A stretch of 64,000 nucleotides of DNA, taken from contig BEHT01000008.1 in assembly GCA_002898575.1 (NCBI GenBank), positions 1 to 64,000 of the forward strand, in the 5' to 3' direction. The notes under the pieces are model-generated. The model was not told the DNA's origin. It did not search any database and saw only the letters and a program-made list of their open reading frames with translations. Positions 1-8,989 of this stretch are shown piece by piece. Positions within the stretch are counted from its first letter, which is position 1. Every line of letters begins with the position of its first letter. The position numbers and the translations under genes were made by a program. This stretch comes from a bacterium HR17. Its GTDB lineage: Bacteria > Armatimonadota > Fervidibacteria > Fervidibacterales > Fervidibacteraceae.

Positions 1-2415
1 ACGGGTCGGGAGGTTGCCTTCCATTGCGGTAACAGTTATGGCGCACCAACCATCTTGCATCGTTTGCCCCGGCTCAATGACGACGCTGCCCAATTCAAAC
101 CGCTTGCCGCCAGCGAAACCGATTACCGCTTTGCTGTTTTGAGCATTCACTGTTACAACCCCACGCCTTTCACTCATCCCCCGTCCCTCGTCCCCCGTCC
201 CGTTTGTCAAGTCCCAAACTAACTCGCCTGTATCTGAGACGAACTTGTTGCCTTCAATTTTCACTTGCTCGGGTTTGAGCGCTGTCGGTGGAGTTCGTTT
301 TCCTTCCGTCGCAATAGCGACTCGGTGAACGAGTGCCACTTCGTTTCGGACACCGACATGCCCAGCGTGGACGAGCAACCACGCCCAACTTCTTCGGAGC
401 AGGTCAACTTCCTGTTCTTTTGTCAACCTGACGACGACCTGCTGCTTTGCAGGTTTGACATCGCCTCGCACGAACATTGCCACAGCGGGCAGGAGTGTGA
501 CCATCTTGGTCGGATGTTGGTCTATGTCAAAGAAGTTGGGAATCCGCCGCAAATCCCATTCGTCGCGGCGATGGGAATAACTAAAAGCGTAAATTGCATC
601 CCAATCTTGCAGGGCAGCATATGCCGCTAACAGCAAAAAGGCTTCGCTGCAGTAAGTGTTGGGGGCTGGATGGTTGTATTCGGTGACAGAGTGAGGCTTA
701 CCTAAAACTCGCCTCAGTGCTAAGCCGGGCAGCGTCCCACCTGGTTCGTTGACCATTGTGCGGTTAGGGACAATCCAATCTTCTGGATCCCAAGGTCGCG
801 ATGGGAACATCGGATGCTGCCAGTAAGCGTGGGTGTCAACGCAGTCAAGTTTTGCCATAAGGTTGGGAGTGCTGCAACCGACGATCGTGCCGATGACCAA
901 AGCCTTGACTTTCAATTCATCCTTCAAGTGGCGGTAAATTGTCTGCCAATATCGGTCTTCGGTTTCCCACAGAAAGCGGATCCAATCCCTTTGCGCTTCG
1001 GGTGTTCTCTCTCCAAAACGAGTTCGCAGGAAAATAGGAACTGTCCCATCTTCAATTCGTTCGTTTGCTGTCAAACCAACGACACCGCCGGGGCGCAGTG
1101 AAGGTGCAGCGAACCAGTAACTCGTCGTTTGAGCGCCCAAGTTGCTGAAGATGACACGGGCATTGTCGTCGCCTTGTGTCAATGTGAAAGTGAAGCGGTA
1201 TTCGCGCCACTCTTGTGTCAACTTCACATTAGCGCTGAAACCCAAGTTTCGCCAAGGTTCATGGGCTTGCGAGATACCGACGCTGATGGTGCAAGGTTGC
1301 TCAGCGCGAGCCCAAAATGAGAGGGTGTAAGGCTTATCCGATTGAACTTTCAAATTCGGTTGGTGGAACTGAACATGCCAACCCGCTTGACCTCGCTTCT
1401 TGACAGTTACTCGGACGAACCTGATGCCTTTCAGTTCAGGGATGTGTTCGGTTACAACCTCTGCACTGGCTTCAGCGCCAGCGTGTTGCTCTAAAACCCA
1501 ATTTTGCAACCCAGCATCAAAATTCGTGTTTCGCAACAACTCTTCACCCAGAGGCTCCTCACGAACGCCCCAAGCCTTGCGCAACTTTTCAGTCGTCCCA
1601 TAACGCTTTTTCAACCATGCGTTCCATTGGCGCTGTAACTCTTTCTGAAAGACATCGGGCATGCTGTCAATGTCGTTTCCAAGCCAAGCATGGATAAGCC
1701 CGTTTTCGTTGTTGATTTCAACGAAAGCGACGACAGGGTCTTCAGCATAGGTCATGCCCGTGTAGGGGTTCTTGTGGGTCAGCAACTTGCGAGCATATTC
1801 CTTTTGCAGTTCTATCATCGGCTCGTAAAAGAAGCCGACGATGTGTCGCTCCTTCCAACCGAGTTGTTCAATTTCTTTCGGCAACCCATCGGCAGAGTTG
1901 AAGGGTCGTGAAACGAGCAAATTGAGGTTGACATAAATGCCGTTGCGTTTGAGTTGGGCAATCAAATAATCAAGCCTGTCAAGGGCTTCTGGGTCAAGGT
2001 CACGAGTGTGAGCGACATTTCGGGCTCGGATGCCGTTGGGAAACTGTTGCATGTCCATGTGATGGAAGCGGACGATGTTGATGCCAAATTTAGCCATGCG
2101 GGCAGCGATTTTCTCGGAGTCTTCCTTTCGGGGGAAGCAAGCGCCGAAACACAGGTTGACACCAAAAAATCGGATGCGTTGTTTGCCGGCGTAGAGGTGA
2201 CCGTCGGCGCTGACGCGGATGTGCCCAAATTTGCCTGCAGGTTTGTGAAGCCAATGGCTGATGTTAGTGACTGAAGGCGATGCGTCGTCCCAAGGCAAGA
2301 CGAAAGGAAACACCGTAGCCACTGCTTCGGGCGCTGAGTTCGCGGTGTGCATGCTCCACCATCCTCCGAAGCCCGTCAGCGTTGCCAGACCGGCTAACAA
2401 CCACCAACCCCGCAC
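1..2415 (-). CDS. Secreted glycoside hydrolase, clan GH-A type (3' end off the window)
   Basis: An open frame runs from a GTG at 2415 leftwards off the window, about 805 residues, with no stop. An in-frame TAA lies just upstream of the GTG and a G-rich ribosome-binding site precedes it. The N-terminus (MRGWWLLAGLATLTGFGG) is a signal peptide. A TIM-barrel-like region follows: FFGVN, then RFHHMD, then the Asn-Glu pair NNENG, whose Glu237 is the likely acid/base. TEYNHP supplies Glu579, the likely nucleophile. Between them, about residues 290-442 look like a carbohydrate-binding jelly roll (starting NTNFDAGLQNW). The substrate cannot be told. The plus-strand ORFs here are shadows. Confidence 0.8.
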   Translation of the reverse strand, partial: MRGWWLLAGLATLTGFGGWWSMHTANSAPEAVATVFPFVLPWDDASPSVTNISHWLHKPAGKFGHIRVSADGHLYAGKQRIRFFGVNLCFGACFPRKEDSEKIAARMAKFGINIVRFHHMDMQQFPNGIRARNVAHTRDLDPEALDRLDYLIAQLKRNGIYVNLNLLVSRPFNSADGLPKEIEQLGWKERHIVGFFYEPMIELQKEYARKLLTHKNPYTGMTYAEDPVVAFVEINNENGLIHAWLGNDIDSMPDVFQKELQRQWNAWLKKRYGTTEKLRKAWGVREEPLGEELLRNTNFDAGLQNWVLEQHAGAEASAEVVTEHIPELKGIRFVRVTVKKRGQAGWHVQFHQPNLKVQSDKPYTLSFWARAEQPCTISVGISQAHEPWRNLGFSANVKLTQEWREYRFTFTLTQGDDNARVIFSNLGAQTTSYWFAAPSLRPGGVVGLTANERIEDGTVPIFLRTRFGERTPEAQRDWIRFLWETEDRYWQTIYRHLKDELKVKALVIGTIVGCSTPNLMAKLDCVDTHAYWQHPMFPSRPWDPEDWIVPNRTMVNEPGGTLPGLALRRVLGKPHSVTEYNHPAPNTYCSEAFLLLAAYAALQDWDAIYAFSYSHRRDEWDLRRIPNFFDIDQHPTKMVTLLPAVAMFVRGDVKPAKQQVVVRLTKEQEVDLLRRSWAWLLVHAGHVGVRNEVALVHRVAIATEGKRTPPTALKPEQVKIEGNKFVSDTGELVWDLTNGTGDEGRGMSERRGVVTVNAQNSKAVIGFAGGKRFELGSVVIEPGQTMQDGWCAITVTAMEGNLPTR

Positions 2416-2469
2416 TGTCCATCGCCCCCTTTAAGCGGGTTGTAGCAAAAGGCGCTTACCTTGCTTGCC

Positions 2470-2775
2470 TCACACCGCTTCCACGACGGCTTTCTGGTGA
2501 ATCAGGGCGTTTAGCCGCAACATTAAGCGGGACTTGAAACGCGCCGCAGTGTTTTTCTTGATAACACCTTTCGCTGCCGTTTTGTCGATGACACGGCATG
2601 CTGTGTAAACGGCGCGTTGAGCCTCCTCTACGCTCAACTCACCTTTTACGGCTGCTTCCAAAGCGCTGCGGGCGCGCTTGATAAAAGTGCGCATTCGCGA
2701 CCTCAGGGCTTGATTGCGTTGCCTTTGACGCTCTGCCTTACGCAAAGCCCGTAAAGCCGATCTCGTGTTGGGCAT
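2470..2775 (-). CDS. rpsT: 30S ribosomal protein S20
   Basis: A 101-residue basic protein that binds 16S rRNA early in 30S assembly. It begins MPNTRSALRALRKAERQR and has the S20 pattern of Arg/Lys-rich helices, then DKTAAKGVIKKNTAARFKSRL near the C-terminus. The frame opens further upstream, but a CAGGAGGG ribosome-binding site ends 7 bases before the ATG at 2775, which fixes the start. It is transcribed divergently from the TPR gene and lies just upstream of the partial glycoside hydrolase. Length and composition are normal for the family. Confidence 0.95.
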   Translation of the reverse strand: MPNTRSALRALRKAERQRQRNQALRSRMRTFIKRARSALEAAVKGELSVEEAQRAVYTACRVIDKTAAKGVIKKNTAARFKSRLMLRLNALIHQKAVVEAV

Positions 2776-2830
2776 GGCAGCGTCCCTCCTGCCGTGTGCG
2801 TTCAGTTTCCGCGATCGCGTCGGGACAAGG

Positions 2831-2839
2831 ATTATAGCA
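2831..2839 (-). promoter_or_regulatory. Extended -10 promoter for rpsT
   Basis: On the minus strand the sequence reads TGCTATAAT, a perfect -10 hexamer with the TGn extension, about 55 bases upstream of the rpsT start codon. No good -35 hexamer stands 17 bases upstream, as is usual for extended -10 promoters. The assignment is from pattern only. Confidence 0.5.
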
Positions 2840-2935
2840 CCTGCGTCCACCGCATCACAGGGCGCGGAGTGCAAAAATGATAGCGACCGTCGCGCCTCAA
2901 CCGATGGGGCGCCGCCGAACAGGAGTGACCGACTT

Positions 2936-3442
2936 ATGTGGCAATGGCTCCGACGCTGGTTGCAGCGCCCGCCGGCGACAGCGGCAGCGTTACGCCGTCA
3001 AGCCCAGCACTACCTTCGCCAGCGCGATGTCACGCGAGCGTTGCCTTTGCTTCAACAAGCCCTCGCTTTAGAGCCTTCCAACTTAGAAGCCCGAATCAAC
3101 ATGGGGGTAGCCCTGTATCTCCTGCGGCGTTATGACGAAGCCTTAGAGCACTTCCAATTCGCTGCGGCGCTGGATGAACAGAACCCCACGGCACTGTTGA
3201 ACCTCGCCGCGACTTATGATGCGCTGGGGCGGTTAGACGACGCCCTGGCTGTGCTGCAGCGCACCGCACAACGGTTCCCTGACCTGCCCGATGTGCACTA
3301 CAACTTAGCGGTCGCGCTGGCTAAAAAAGGCGAGCGAAACGAAGCCATCGCCGCATTACGGCGCGAGTTGGAACGCAACCCATCCCATCCGCATGCCTTG
3401 CGGTTGTTGCAAATTTTGATGGGCGAAAAGGGCTCTGCGTAG
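2936..3442 (+). CDS. TPR-repeat protein
   Basis: A 168-residue protein starting MWQWLRRWLQRPP at the ATG at 2936, with AGGAG ten bases upstream. The open frame extends further back, but that part overlaps the divergent rpsT and reads as non-native. From residue 20 on there are about four tetratricopeptide repeats (for example ALPLLQQALALEPSN, EALEHFQFAAALDEQNP, DALAVLQRTAQRFPD). It has no signal peptide. TPRs mediate protein-protein contacts, and the partner is unknown. The next gene follows after 12 bases, so the two are probably cotranscribed. Confidence 0.75.
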   Translation: MWQWLRRWLQRPPATAAALRRQAQHYLRQRDVTRALPLLQQALALEPSNLEARINMGVALYLLRRYDEALEHFQFAAALDEQNPTALLNLAATYDALGRLDDALAVLQRTAQRFPDLPDVHYNLAVALAKKGERNEAIAALRRELERNPSHPHALRLLQILMGEKGSA

Positions 3443-3454
3443 GAGGTGACGCCA

Positions 3455-4495
3455 TTGCGCATCGCGGTCTTGGGAGCAGGGGCGGATGTCGGACGCGTCA
3501 TTTGTTTCGCCCTCGCCCAAAGCCCGCTGCTCAACGCCGGCGATGTGTTGGTGCTCATTGGACGGCAAGACGGCAAAAGTGCCTTTGTCGTGCGGGGCAT
3601 GGCGGAAGATTTTGCGGAAGCCTTCGCCGACAAAGCCCTGCAGGTGATCCCGTCGGTGGACCCCGCTGACGCGTGGGGTGACGCCGTCATCGTCGTCGCC
3701 AGCGCCCCTGACCCCGCCCACTTTACCCGCATCTTTCACCGCGAACGCTTGGCGGAAGACAACTGCCGCCTGCTGCTGAACCTAATGCCCGTGCTACGGG
3801 CGAACCGCAACCGCATCGGTTGGGTCATCATCGTCACCAATCCCAACGAGTTAGCCGTTTGGCTGCTGACCGAAGCGATAGAGAGCGACCGGGTCCTGGC
3901 GACAGGCGCGTTGGTGGACAGTTGGCGGTTTCGGTCGGAACTTGCCCGCGACTTGGGCATCGCGCCGCATCGCGTCTGCGCATGGGCAGGCGGTGAACAC
4001 GGACCGAACATGTTGTTTTTCTGGAGCACCGTCCGCGTGGACGGCGTTCCCGTTGACCCTTACGCCCTTCACCCCTTGCGCTGTCCCGATCGCGCCGCCT
4101 TTGAACGGGCGAAAGCCGATGCCTTCGCCGTCGTGGAACGGGTGCTGGCGGCAGAAGGGCTGGACGCCGCCTATCGGGCGTTGCGCCCGTTTCCCGTTGA
4201 AGTGCGGGCAGTGGTCAAGTCTTACCTGACCCACACTTCGGGCGCCAAGACGGGCGGCATCGCCGCCCAAGCGGTCTTGACCTTGCTACGGGCAACGCAA
4301 GGCGCCACACCGACCATCCTTTGCGCCCAGTGCGTGTCCCCTTACGGAACTGTCGGGCTGCCCGTCGCCATCAGCCGAGCAGGGGTGACCCCCCGTCCCG
4401 ACCTGCTCAGCCCCGATGAAGAAGCCGCATTACGCCGAGTCGGGGCGACGGTGCGAGAGCGGTTGCACCGCTTGCGGGCAGCGGTTACTGTATGA
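3455..4495 (+). CDS. Lactate/malate dehydrogenase family protein
   Basis: About 346 residues with the two-domain layout of NAD-dependent 2-hydroxyacid dehydrogenases. It has an N-terminal Rossmann fold with GAGADVGR near residue 7, VTNPNE near 128 (matching the family's VTNPVD) and GEHGPN near 180, containing the catalytic His. The AGGAGG at 3441-3446 overlaps a possible GTG start at 3446, so the TTG at 3455, eight bases after it, is the better start. Sequence between motifs is divergent, so malate versus lactate cannot be decided. The 3' end overlaps the convergent cyclodeaminase-like gene by 11 bases. Confidence 0.75.
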   Translation: MRIAVLGAGADVGRVICFALAQSPLLNAGDVLVLIGRQDGKSAFVVRGMAEDFAEAFADKALQVIPSVDPADAWGDAVIVVASAPDPAHFTRIFHRERLAEDNCRLLLNLMPVLRANRNRIGWVIIVTNPNELAVWLLTEAIESDRVLATGALVDSWRFRSELARDLGIAPHRVCAWAGGEHGPNMLFFWSTVRVDGVPVDPYALHPLRCPDRAAFERAKADAFAVVERVLAAEGLDAAYRALRPFPVEVRAVVKSYLTHTSGAKTGGIAAQAVLTLLRATQGATPTILCAQCVSPYGTVGLPVAISRAGVTPRPDLLSPDEEAALRRVGATVRERLHRLRAAVTV

Positions 4496-5447
4496 TGCCC
4501 AACTTGCGCAGCAACACCCCACCGCAAGCGATGTCTTGAATGGCTAAACCGGTGGAGGAAAAAACAGTGATGTCATCAGGCTGTAGTCTGCCGGGCTTTT
4601 TGCCGACCAGCACTTCGCCCAATTCGCCCGCAATGTCGTCGGGTTGCAACAACCCTTGTCGTAACGGGACATTGACTTCGCCCGATTCCATACCCTGCGT
4701 CAAGTCGTCCAGAAAAACGCGCGCCCGGCGCAAAATTGTCGGGTCCAGTTCTTGTTTGCCTGGCGCGTCGGCGCCGATGCAGGTGATGTGTGTGCCCTTG
4801 GCGATCCATTCGGCGCGCACGAGGGGCTTTCGGGAAGGCGTCGCGGTGACGACGACTTGAGCGCCCCGCACCGCTGCTTCCGGTGTCGGGCAGACTTCAA
4901 TCGTAAAGCGCACGCGGGGTTGCATCTCGCGCAGCAGATCCCACGCTAACTCCGCATCTTGGCTCCAAACGCGCACCTGTTGTAAATGGGGCAACGCTTC
5001 TTGCAACGCTAAGATTTGGAAGCGGGCTTGCACGCCGGCGCCGATCAAAGCGGCGACCCGCGCCTGCGGGTCAGCGAGGGCACGAACGCTCAACACCCCG
5101 ATGGCTGCCGTCCGCAGTGCCGTCAAATAAGTCGCTTCCACGACCGCCAACGGGAACCCCGTGTCTGGCTCTAACAGCACCAACAGCGCTATGACCGTCG
5201 GCAACCCTTTGGCGCGGTTGTGCGGATGGGCGTTGACGACTTTGACGCCGGCGATATTTTGGCGGGGTAAATACGCCGGCATCGTCCGAAAATCACCGCC
5301 AGGCAACGGCACGATCAGTTTGGGGGGCATGACGGCAAACCCTTCCGCTTTATCTATCAACGCGTTTTCTACGGCAGCAACGGCGTCAGGCAGTGCGAGG
5401 AGTTGGCGCACCTGTTCCTCGCGGATGTAAACCGTTTGGCGCGCCAC
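4485..5447 (-). CDS. Ornithine cyclodeaminase / mu-crystallin family protein
   Basis: About 320 residues. This family includes ornithine cyclodeaminase, archaeal-type alanine dehydrogenase and imine reductases, all NAD(P)-dependent. Visible features are the substrate-domain segment PPKLIVPLPGGDFRTMPAYL, the AALRTAAIG-like TALRTAAIGVLS helix, the dinucleotide loop LIGAGVQARF near residue 135, and TCIGADAPGKQELD near the C-terminus. GGAGGTGA at 5454-5461 on the minus strand overlaps the upstream ATG and points to the GTG at 5447 (MARQTVYIREEQ). Which amino or imino acid it acts on cannot be read from sequence. Confidence 0.8.
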   Translation of the reverse strand: MARQTVYIREEQVRQLLALPDAVAAVENALIDKAEGFAVMPPKLIVPLPGGDFRTMPAYLPRQNIAGVKVVNAHPHNRAKGLPTVIALLVLLEPDTGFPLAVVEATYLTALRTAAIGVLSVRALADPQARVAALIGAGVQARFQILALQEALPHLQQVRVWSQDAELAWDLLREMQPRVRFTIEVCPTPEAAVRGAQVVVTATPSRKPLVRAEWIAKGTHITCIGADAPGKQELDPTILRRARVFLDDLTQGMESGEVNVPLRQGLLQPDDIAGELGEVLVGKKPGRLQPDDITVFSSTGLAIQDIACGGVLLRKLGIIQ

Positions 5448-5543
5448 GACGGTCACCTCCATCGGCAATTATGCCAACGCCCGTCTACTTGACTGTTCGG
5501 TTTGCCCGATGGCAATGTTAAAAAGCACGAGGTGAAACGGGCA

Positions 5544-6533
5544 ATGCCAGCCAACTTGACGCCTGAATACCTGCAAGCCGAAGAGGACTTTCGCAAAGCG
5601 ACGACGATTGAGGAAAAAATTGAAGCGCTTCAGCGCATGCTTGCTCTGTTGCCCAAACACAAAGGCACCGAACGCATCCAAGCCGACATCAAGCGCCGCC
5701 TCGCCAAACTGAAGGAGATGGAGCAGCAACAACGGGCAAAACGGGGCGGCAGCGCCGACCCGTTTTACATCCCCCGACACGGTGCCGGTCAAGTCGTTGC
5801 CCTCGGCTTTCCGAATGTCGGTAAGTCAGCGTTGCTAAGTGCCCTCTCTGGGGTCGCGCTGGAGGTCGCCGACTACCCCTACACGACCCAGCGCCCGCAG
5901 CCCGTCATGATGCCTTACGAGAACTTGCAAATTCAACTGGTGGACACGCCGCCTGTCGTGGGCGAGATAGAACCGGCGTTTGCGGGCATGGTGCGTCGTG
6001 CCGATGCGGCACTTGTTATCGTGGACTTATCCACCGACGAGTGTTTTGAACAAGCGGAAGTGCTTCTCAAAGGCATGGCAACGCGCCGGGTGCGCCTCGT
6101 TCGCGACCCTGTGGACGACGACCCCACTAACCCCATCGTGGAACGCGCCGCCATTTTAGTCGGCAACAAACTGGACGCCCCCGAAGCCGAAGACCGTTTC
6201 GTGCTGCTGCAGGGGGCTCACGGCAGTCAGTTGCCGGTGGTCGCCGTGTCCGCCCTTGAGCGGGTCGGTTTAGATGACTTGAAACGGCTCATTTTCCAGC
6301 AACTGCGCATCATTCGCGTTTACGCTAAACCGCCCGGCAAACCTCCGACTTTAGACCGTCCTTTCGTCCTCAAGCGGGGGGCAACCGTGTTGGACTTCGC
6401 CGAAGAGGTGCACCGCGATTTTCCCGACAAACTCCGTTACGCCCGCGTCTGGGGTTCAGCGGAGTTTCCGGGTCAACCCGTGAGCAAGGATTTTATCCTG
6501 CAAGACGGCGACATCGTGGAGTTGCATCTCTGA
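5544..6533 (+). CDS. Obg/DRG-type GTPase with TGS domain
   Basis: A 329-residue protein with an N-terminal helical region typical of DRG-like GTPases (MPANLTPEYLQAEEDF; IPKHKGTE-like LLPKHKGTERIQADIKR). The P-loop GFPNVGKS is near residue 90, DTPPV (G3) near 133, NKLD (G4) near 207 and SAL (G5) near 236. A TGS domain occupies roughly residues 265-329 and ends QDGDIVELHL. These proteins associate with ribosomes or translation factors. GAGGTG lies about ten bases before the ATG at 5544; the earlier in-frame ATG lacks such a site. It is convergent with the next gene, 7 bases away. Confidence 0.88.
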   Translation: MPANLTPEYLQAEEDFRKATTIEEKIEALQRMLALLPKHKGTERIQADIKRRLAKLKEMEQQQRAKRGGSADPFYIPRHGAGQVVALGFPNVGKSALLSALSGVALEVADYPYTTQRPQPVMMPYENLQIQLVDTPPVVGEIEPAFAGMVRRADAALVIVDLSTDECFEQAEVLLKGMATRRVRLVRDPVDDDPTNPIVERAAILVGNKLDAPEAEDRFVLLQGAHGSQLPVVAVSALERVGLDDLKRLIFQQLRIIRVYAKPPGKPPTLDRPFVLKRGATVLDFAEEVHRDFPDKLRYARVWGSAEFPGQPVSKDFILQDGDIVELHL

Positions 6534-6540
6534 CCGCAGT

Positions 6541-7194
6541 TCAATGCCATCTGCCGAGCAGCATAAAAGCGCCCAACAAGAGCAACAGCCCGCTGGAGAG
6601 CCAGCGTTCGTGCCGCTCACTCAAATGGCGGAACATCCGTTCCCAACCCCACTGAGCGCCCATAACGATGCTGATCAGCAACATCACTGTGACCAGGCTG
6701 GTGAACACCGCCAACGCCAATGCGGCTGCTATGCCGAGTTTGACGGCAGCGGCGAAGAAGATGGGCAGCAACCCTTCACACGGTGACAACGCCATCGTCA
6801 CAAACAACCCGCTCAATGTCACCGCATGTTCGGGCAAGTGGCTATGCCCGCAGCCAGGGTGGTGGATGTGTCTGTGCCCGTAGAGTTGAGGGAACGCCAG
6901 AAACAACACCCCCAACGCCATCAACACTGTCCCCGCCACTTTGGGAGCATGCTCGTGGAAAAAATGGACGATCCCGTGCCCCACCAACGACATCACGATG
7001 CCCAAGAGCAGGGTAACGAACGCGTGGGCGACAGCGACAAGAGCGGTGAACCCTAACAACTGTCGCCGGTTCCATCCGTGCACCCGCGCCGCTGCCAAGA
7101 AGGGGAGCCAATGGTTGGGCAACAACGCGTGGACGACAGCCGCTGCTATACCGGCAGCGACGAACCCGCCGAAAGTGCCAAACAACGCCGTCAT
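6541..7194 (-). CDS. UreH/TauE-like integral membrane protein, putative metal transporter
   Basis: A 217-residue protein with about six hydrophobic segments. The early helices carry HALLPNHWLPFL and VAHAFVTLLLG, and a second half carries MALSPCEGLLP, a pattern of the UreH-like / nickel-transporter-like transmembrane family. A His-rich loop (HRHIHHPGCGHSH, near residues 106-118) sits between the halves and could bind a transition metal. GGAGGAGG stands six bases before the ATG. No urease or hydrogenase genes are nearby, so the metal and role are open. Confidence 0.65.
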   Translation of the reverse strand: MTALFGTFGGFVAAGIAAAVVHALLPNHWLPFLAAARVHGWNRRQLLGFTALVAVAHAFVTLLLGIVMSLVGHGIVHFFHEHAPKVAGTVLMALGVLFLAFPQLYGHRHIHHPGCGHSHLPEHAVTLSGLFVTMALSPCEGLLPIFFAAAVKLGIAAALALAVFTSLVTVMLLISIVMGAQWGWERMFRHLSERHERWLSSGLLLLLGAFMLLGRWH

Positions 7195-7310
7195 GGTTCC
7201 TCCTCCAGATCAACAAAATGGCTGTCCATCGGTCGCGTTCCGCTGCGTGGACGGTTAAGGCTGGTGACACGAGGTCCGCAGGACCAACGGTCGTTCGGAC
7301 GGCGACGGCG

Positions 7311-7997
7311 TCAGTTCCAGACAGCCCATTCTGGCGGAACGGCGCGAGCGCGCGCTCGTGCCGTGCGCAAAAACTCGTTCCAAAAAGCCGTGCGCTGCAA
7401 ACGACGCACTTCCCGCTGCAAAATGGTCACCTCGGAGCGCAACAGTTCCGTGACATCATCTGTCTCCAGCAACTGCTGTTTTTCGTGCAAGGGTACATCC
7501 AGCAACGCCCCCACACGAAACCCCAAAGCGGTAAGGTCGGTCGGCAGCATCATGTCAGCCGACGACATCTGTTCAGCCACTGTCTTCAACTCAATGTAGC
7601 GGTAGAGGAGGGCGGCAAGGTGATTTGCGATGCGCGTCAAATCCGGCGATAGCGCCCCGAAACGGTTGGGCAACACCTCCACCTGTGCCACACAAAACGG
7701 GTCATGTTGGACAATTTCCACGATGCGAAACCGCTGCTCCCCTTGCACCATCAGCGTCAAGTGTCCGTCGGGGGCTTGATCCCAATGGACGATGCGGGCG
7801 ATCGTGCCCACTGCGTAGGGTTCCGCGAGACCACCGCCCTCTCGGCGCTGACGCGTCAACACAACGCCCAAACGCCGGTCGTCCTCTATGGACGCTGTCA
7901 CGAGTTGCACAAAGCGCTGCTCAAAAATTTGCAAAGGCAACTTGGCGCCCGGAAACAAGACGGTGTGCAGCGGCAGCAGCGGTAACTCACGGCGCAC
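7311..7997 (-). CDS. Lon N-terminal (LON substrate-binding) domain protein
   Basis: About 228 residues made almost wholly of a LON-N domain without the AAA+ or protease parts. It starts MRRELPLLPLHTVLFPGAKLPLQIFEQRF, the typical PLFPL...VLFPG...PL.IFE.RY pattern, and ends with a helical region (LLETDDVTELLRSEVTILQREV). GGAGGTGAG precedes the GTG at 7997. It lies 16 bases downstream of hisG, so the two are probably cotranscribed. Stand-alone LON-N proteins are common and of uncertain function; a role in substrate recognition is only an inference. Confidence 0.82.
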   Translation of the reverse strand: MRRELPLLPLHTVLFPGAKLPLQIFEQRFVQLVTASIEDDRRLGVVLTRQRREGGGLAEPYAVGTIARIVHWDQAPDGHLTLMVQGEQRFRIVEIVQHDPFCVAQVEVLPNRFGALSPDLTRIANHLAALLYRYIELKTVAEQMSSADMMLPTDLTALGFRVGALLDVPLHEKQQLLETDDVTELLRSEVTILQREVRRLQRTAFWNEFLRTARARARAVPPEWAVWN

Positions 7998-8013
7998 GCG
8001 CGGCTCACCTCCG

Positions 8014-8895
8014 TCACGGCACGACTTTGTTAAGCGGATACTCAATGATGTCTCGTGCCCCGGCTTCTTTGAGCAGCGGAATCAAATCCCGCACCTGCAC
8101 TTCGTCCACGATCACTTCAATCGCCACCCAATCGCTGTCAGCGAGGGGTGCGACGGTCGGTGCCTTCATCGCGGGGAGAACCCCCAACACCCTGTCCAAA
8201 TCGCTGCGCGCGACGTTCAGTTTGAGACCGACCTTTTGCTGTGCCGTCAACGCGCCTTGCAGCAGCAACGCCATGTGGCGGATTTTCCGCTGTTTCCATG
8301 CGTCCGCCCACGCCTGCGGGTTAGCGATCAACCGCGTCGTGGATTCCAGCACCGTCTCAATGATGCGCAAGTTGTTCGCCCGCAGGGTCGTGCCCGTTTC
8401 CGTCACATCGGCGATGGCATCTACCAGTTCGGGCACCTTCGCTTCCGTTGACCCCCACGAAAACTCCACATGGGCGTTGACGCCCCGCGCCTGCAAAAAG
8501 CGCCGCACCGTGTTGGGCAACTCCGTCGCAATCCGTTTGCCCTCCAAGTCTTCCACGCGGCGGTAGGGCGCATCGTTGTGGACGGCGATGACCAACCGCA
8601 CTTTGCCCAGCCCTTGCTTGGAGTAGACGAAATCCGCCACCTGCACGACTTGCTCTTCCACACCGTTCTCCACGATTTGGTCGTAGCCCGTGATGCCGGC
8701 GTCCAGCACACCCTCAGCGACATAGCGGGGAATTTCCTGCGCCCGCAGCAGAATCGCCTGAATGTCTGGGTCGTTAATGCGCGGGAAATGCGACCGCCCT
8801 TCAATGTGCACTTCCCAACCTGCCGCGCGCATCAACCGTAAAGTCGCGTCCTGCAAACTCCCTTTGGGAATGCCGAAGCGTAACCGTCGCTCCAT
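8014..8895 (-). CDS. hisG: ATP phosphoribosyltransferase (long form)
   Basis: The first enzyme of histidine synthesis, joining ATP and PRPP to give phosphoribosyl-ATP. The 293 residues match the long HisG form: a periplasmic-binding-like catalytic part (FGIPKGSLQDATLRLM; GVLDAGITGYDQIVE; ADVTETGTTLRANNLRII, containing the PRPP loop) plus a C-terminal ACT-like regulatory domain from about residue 220 (GVLPAMKAPTVAPL; the end reads IIEYPLNKVVP). AAGGAGG lies ten bases before the ATG. No other his genes are in the window. The long form normally acts without HisZ and is feedback-inhibited by histidine. Confidence 0.93.
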   Translation of the reverse strand: MERRLRFGIPKGSLQDATLRLMRAAGWEVHIEGRSHFPRINDPDIQAILLRAQEIPRYVAEGVLDAGITGYDQIVENGVEEQVVQVADFVYSKQGLGKVRLVIAVHNDAPYRRVEDLEGKRIATELPNTVRRFLQARGVNAHVEFSWGSTEAKVPELVDAIADVTETGTTLRANNLRIIETVLESTTRLIANPQAWADAWKQRKIRHMALLLQGALTAQQKVGLKLNVARSDLDRVLGVLPAMKAPTVAPLADSDWVAIEVIVDEVQVRDLIPLLKEAGARDIIEYPLNKVVP

Positions 8896-8989
8896 GTCGG
8901 CACTGCCTCCTTACGCGACAGCAATGGCGCCTTCAATTTTGGCAACTGCCACCACACTGAGTTACAGTTTTCGCTGGAGTGGATGCCCG

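Noticed and set aside
265-2274. Many short plus-strand ORFs in the first 2.3 kb
   Set aside because: They are antisense to a continuous minus-strand frame with signal peptide and GH-A motifs that runs off the edge, and they show no domain pattern.
2420-2460. Possible terminator between rpsT and the glycoside hydrolase
   Set aside because: Only TAAGCG/CGCTTA arms with a long loop and no T run after the stem.
8936-8989. Promoter before the large glycoside hydrolase (TTGGCA, 17 bases, TTACAG)
   Set aside because: The -10 hexamer matches the consensus too poorly to call.
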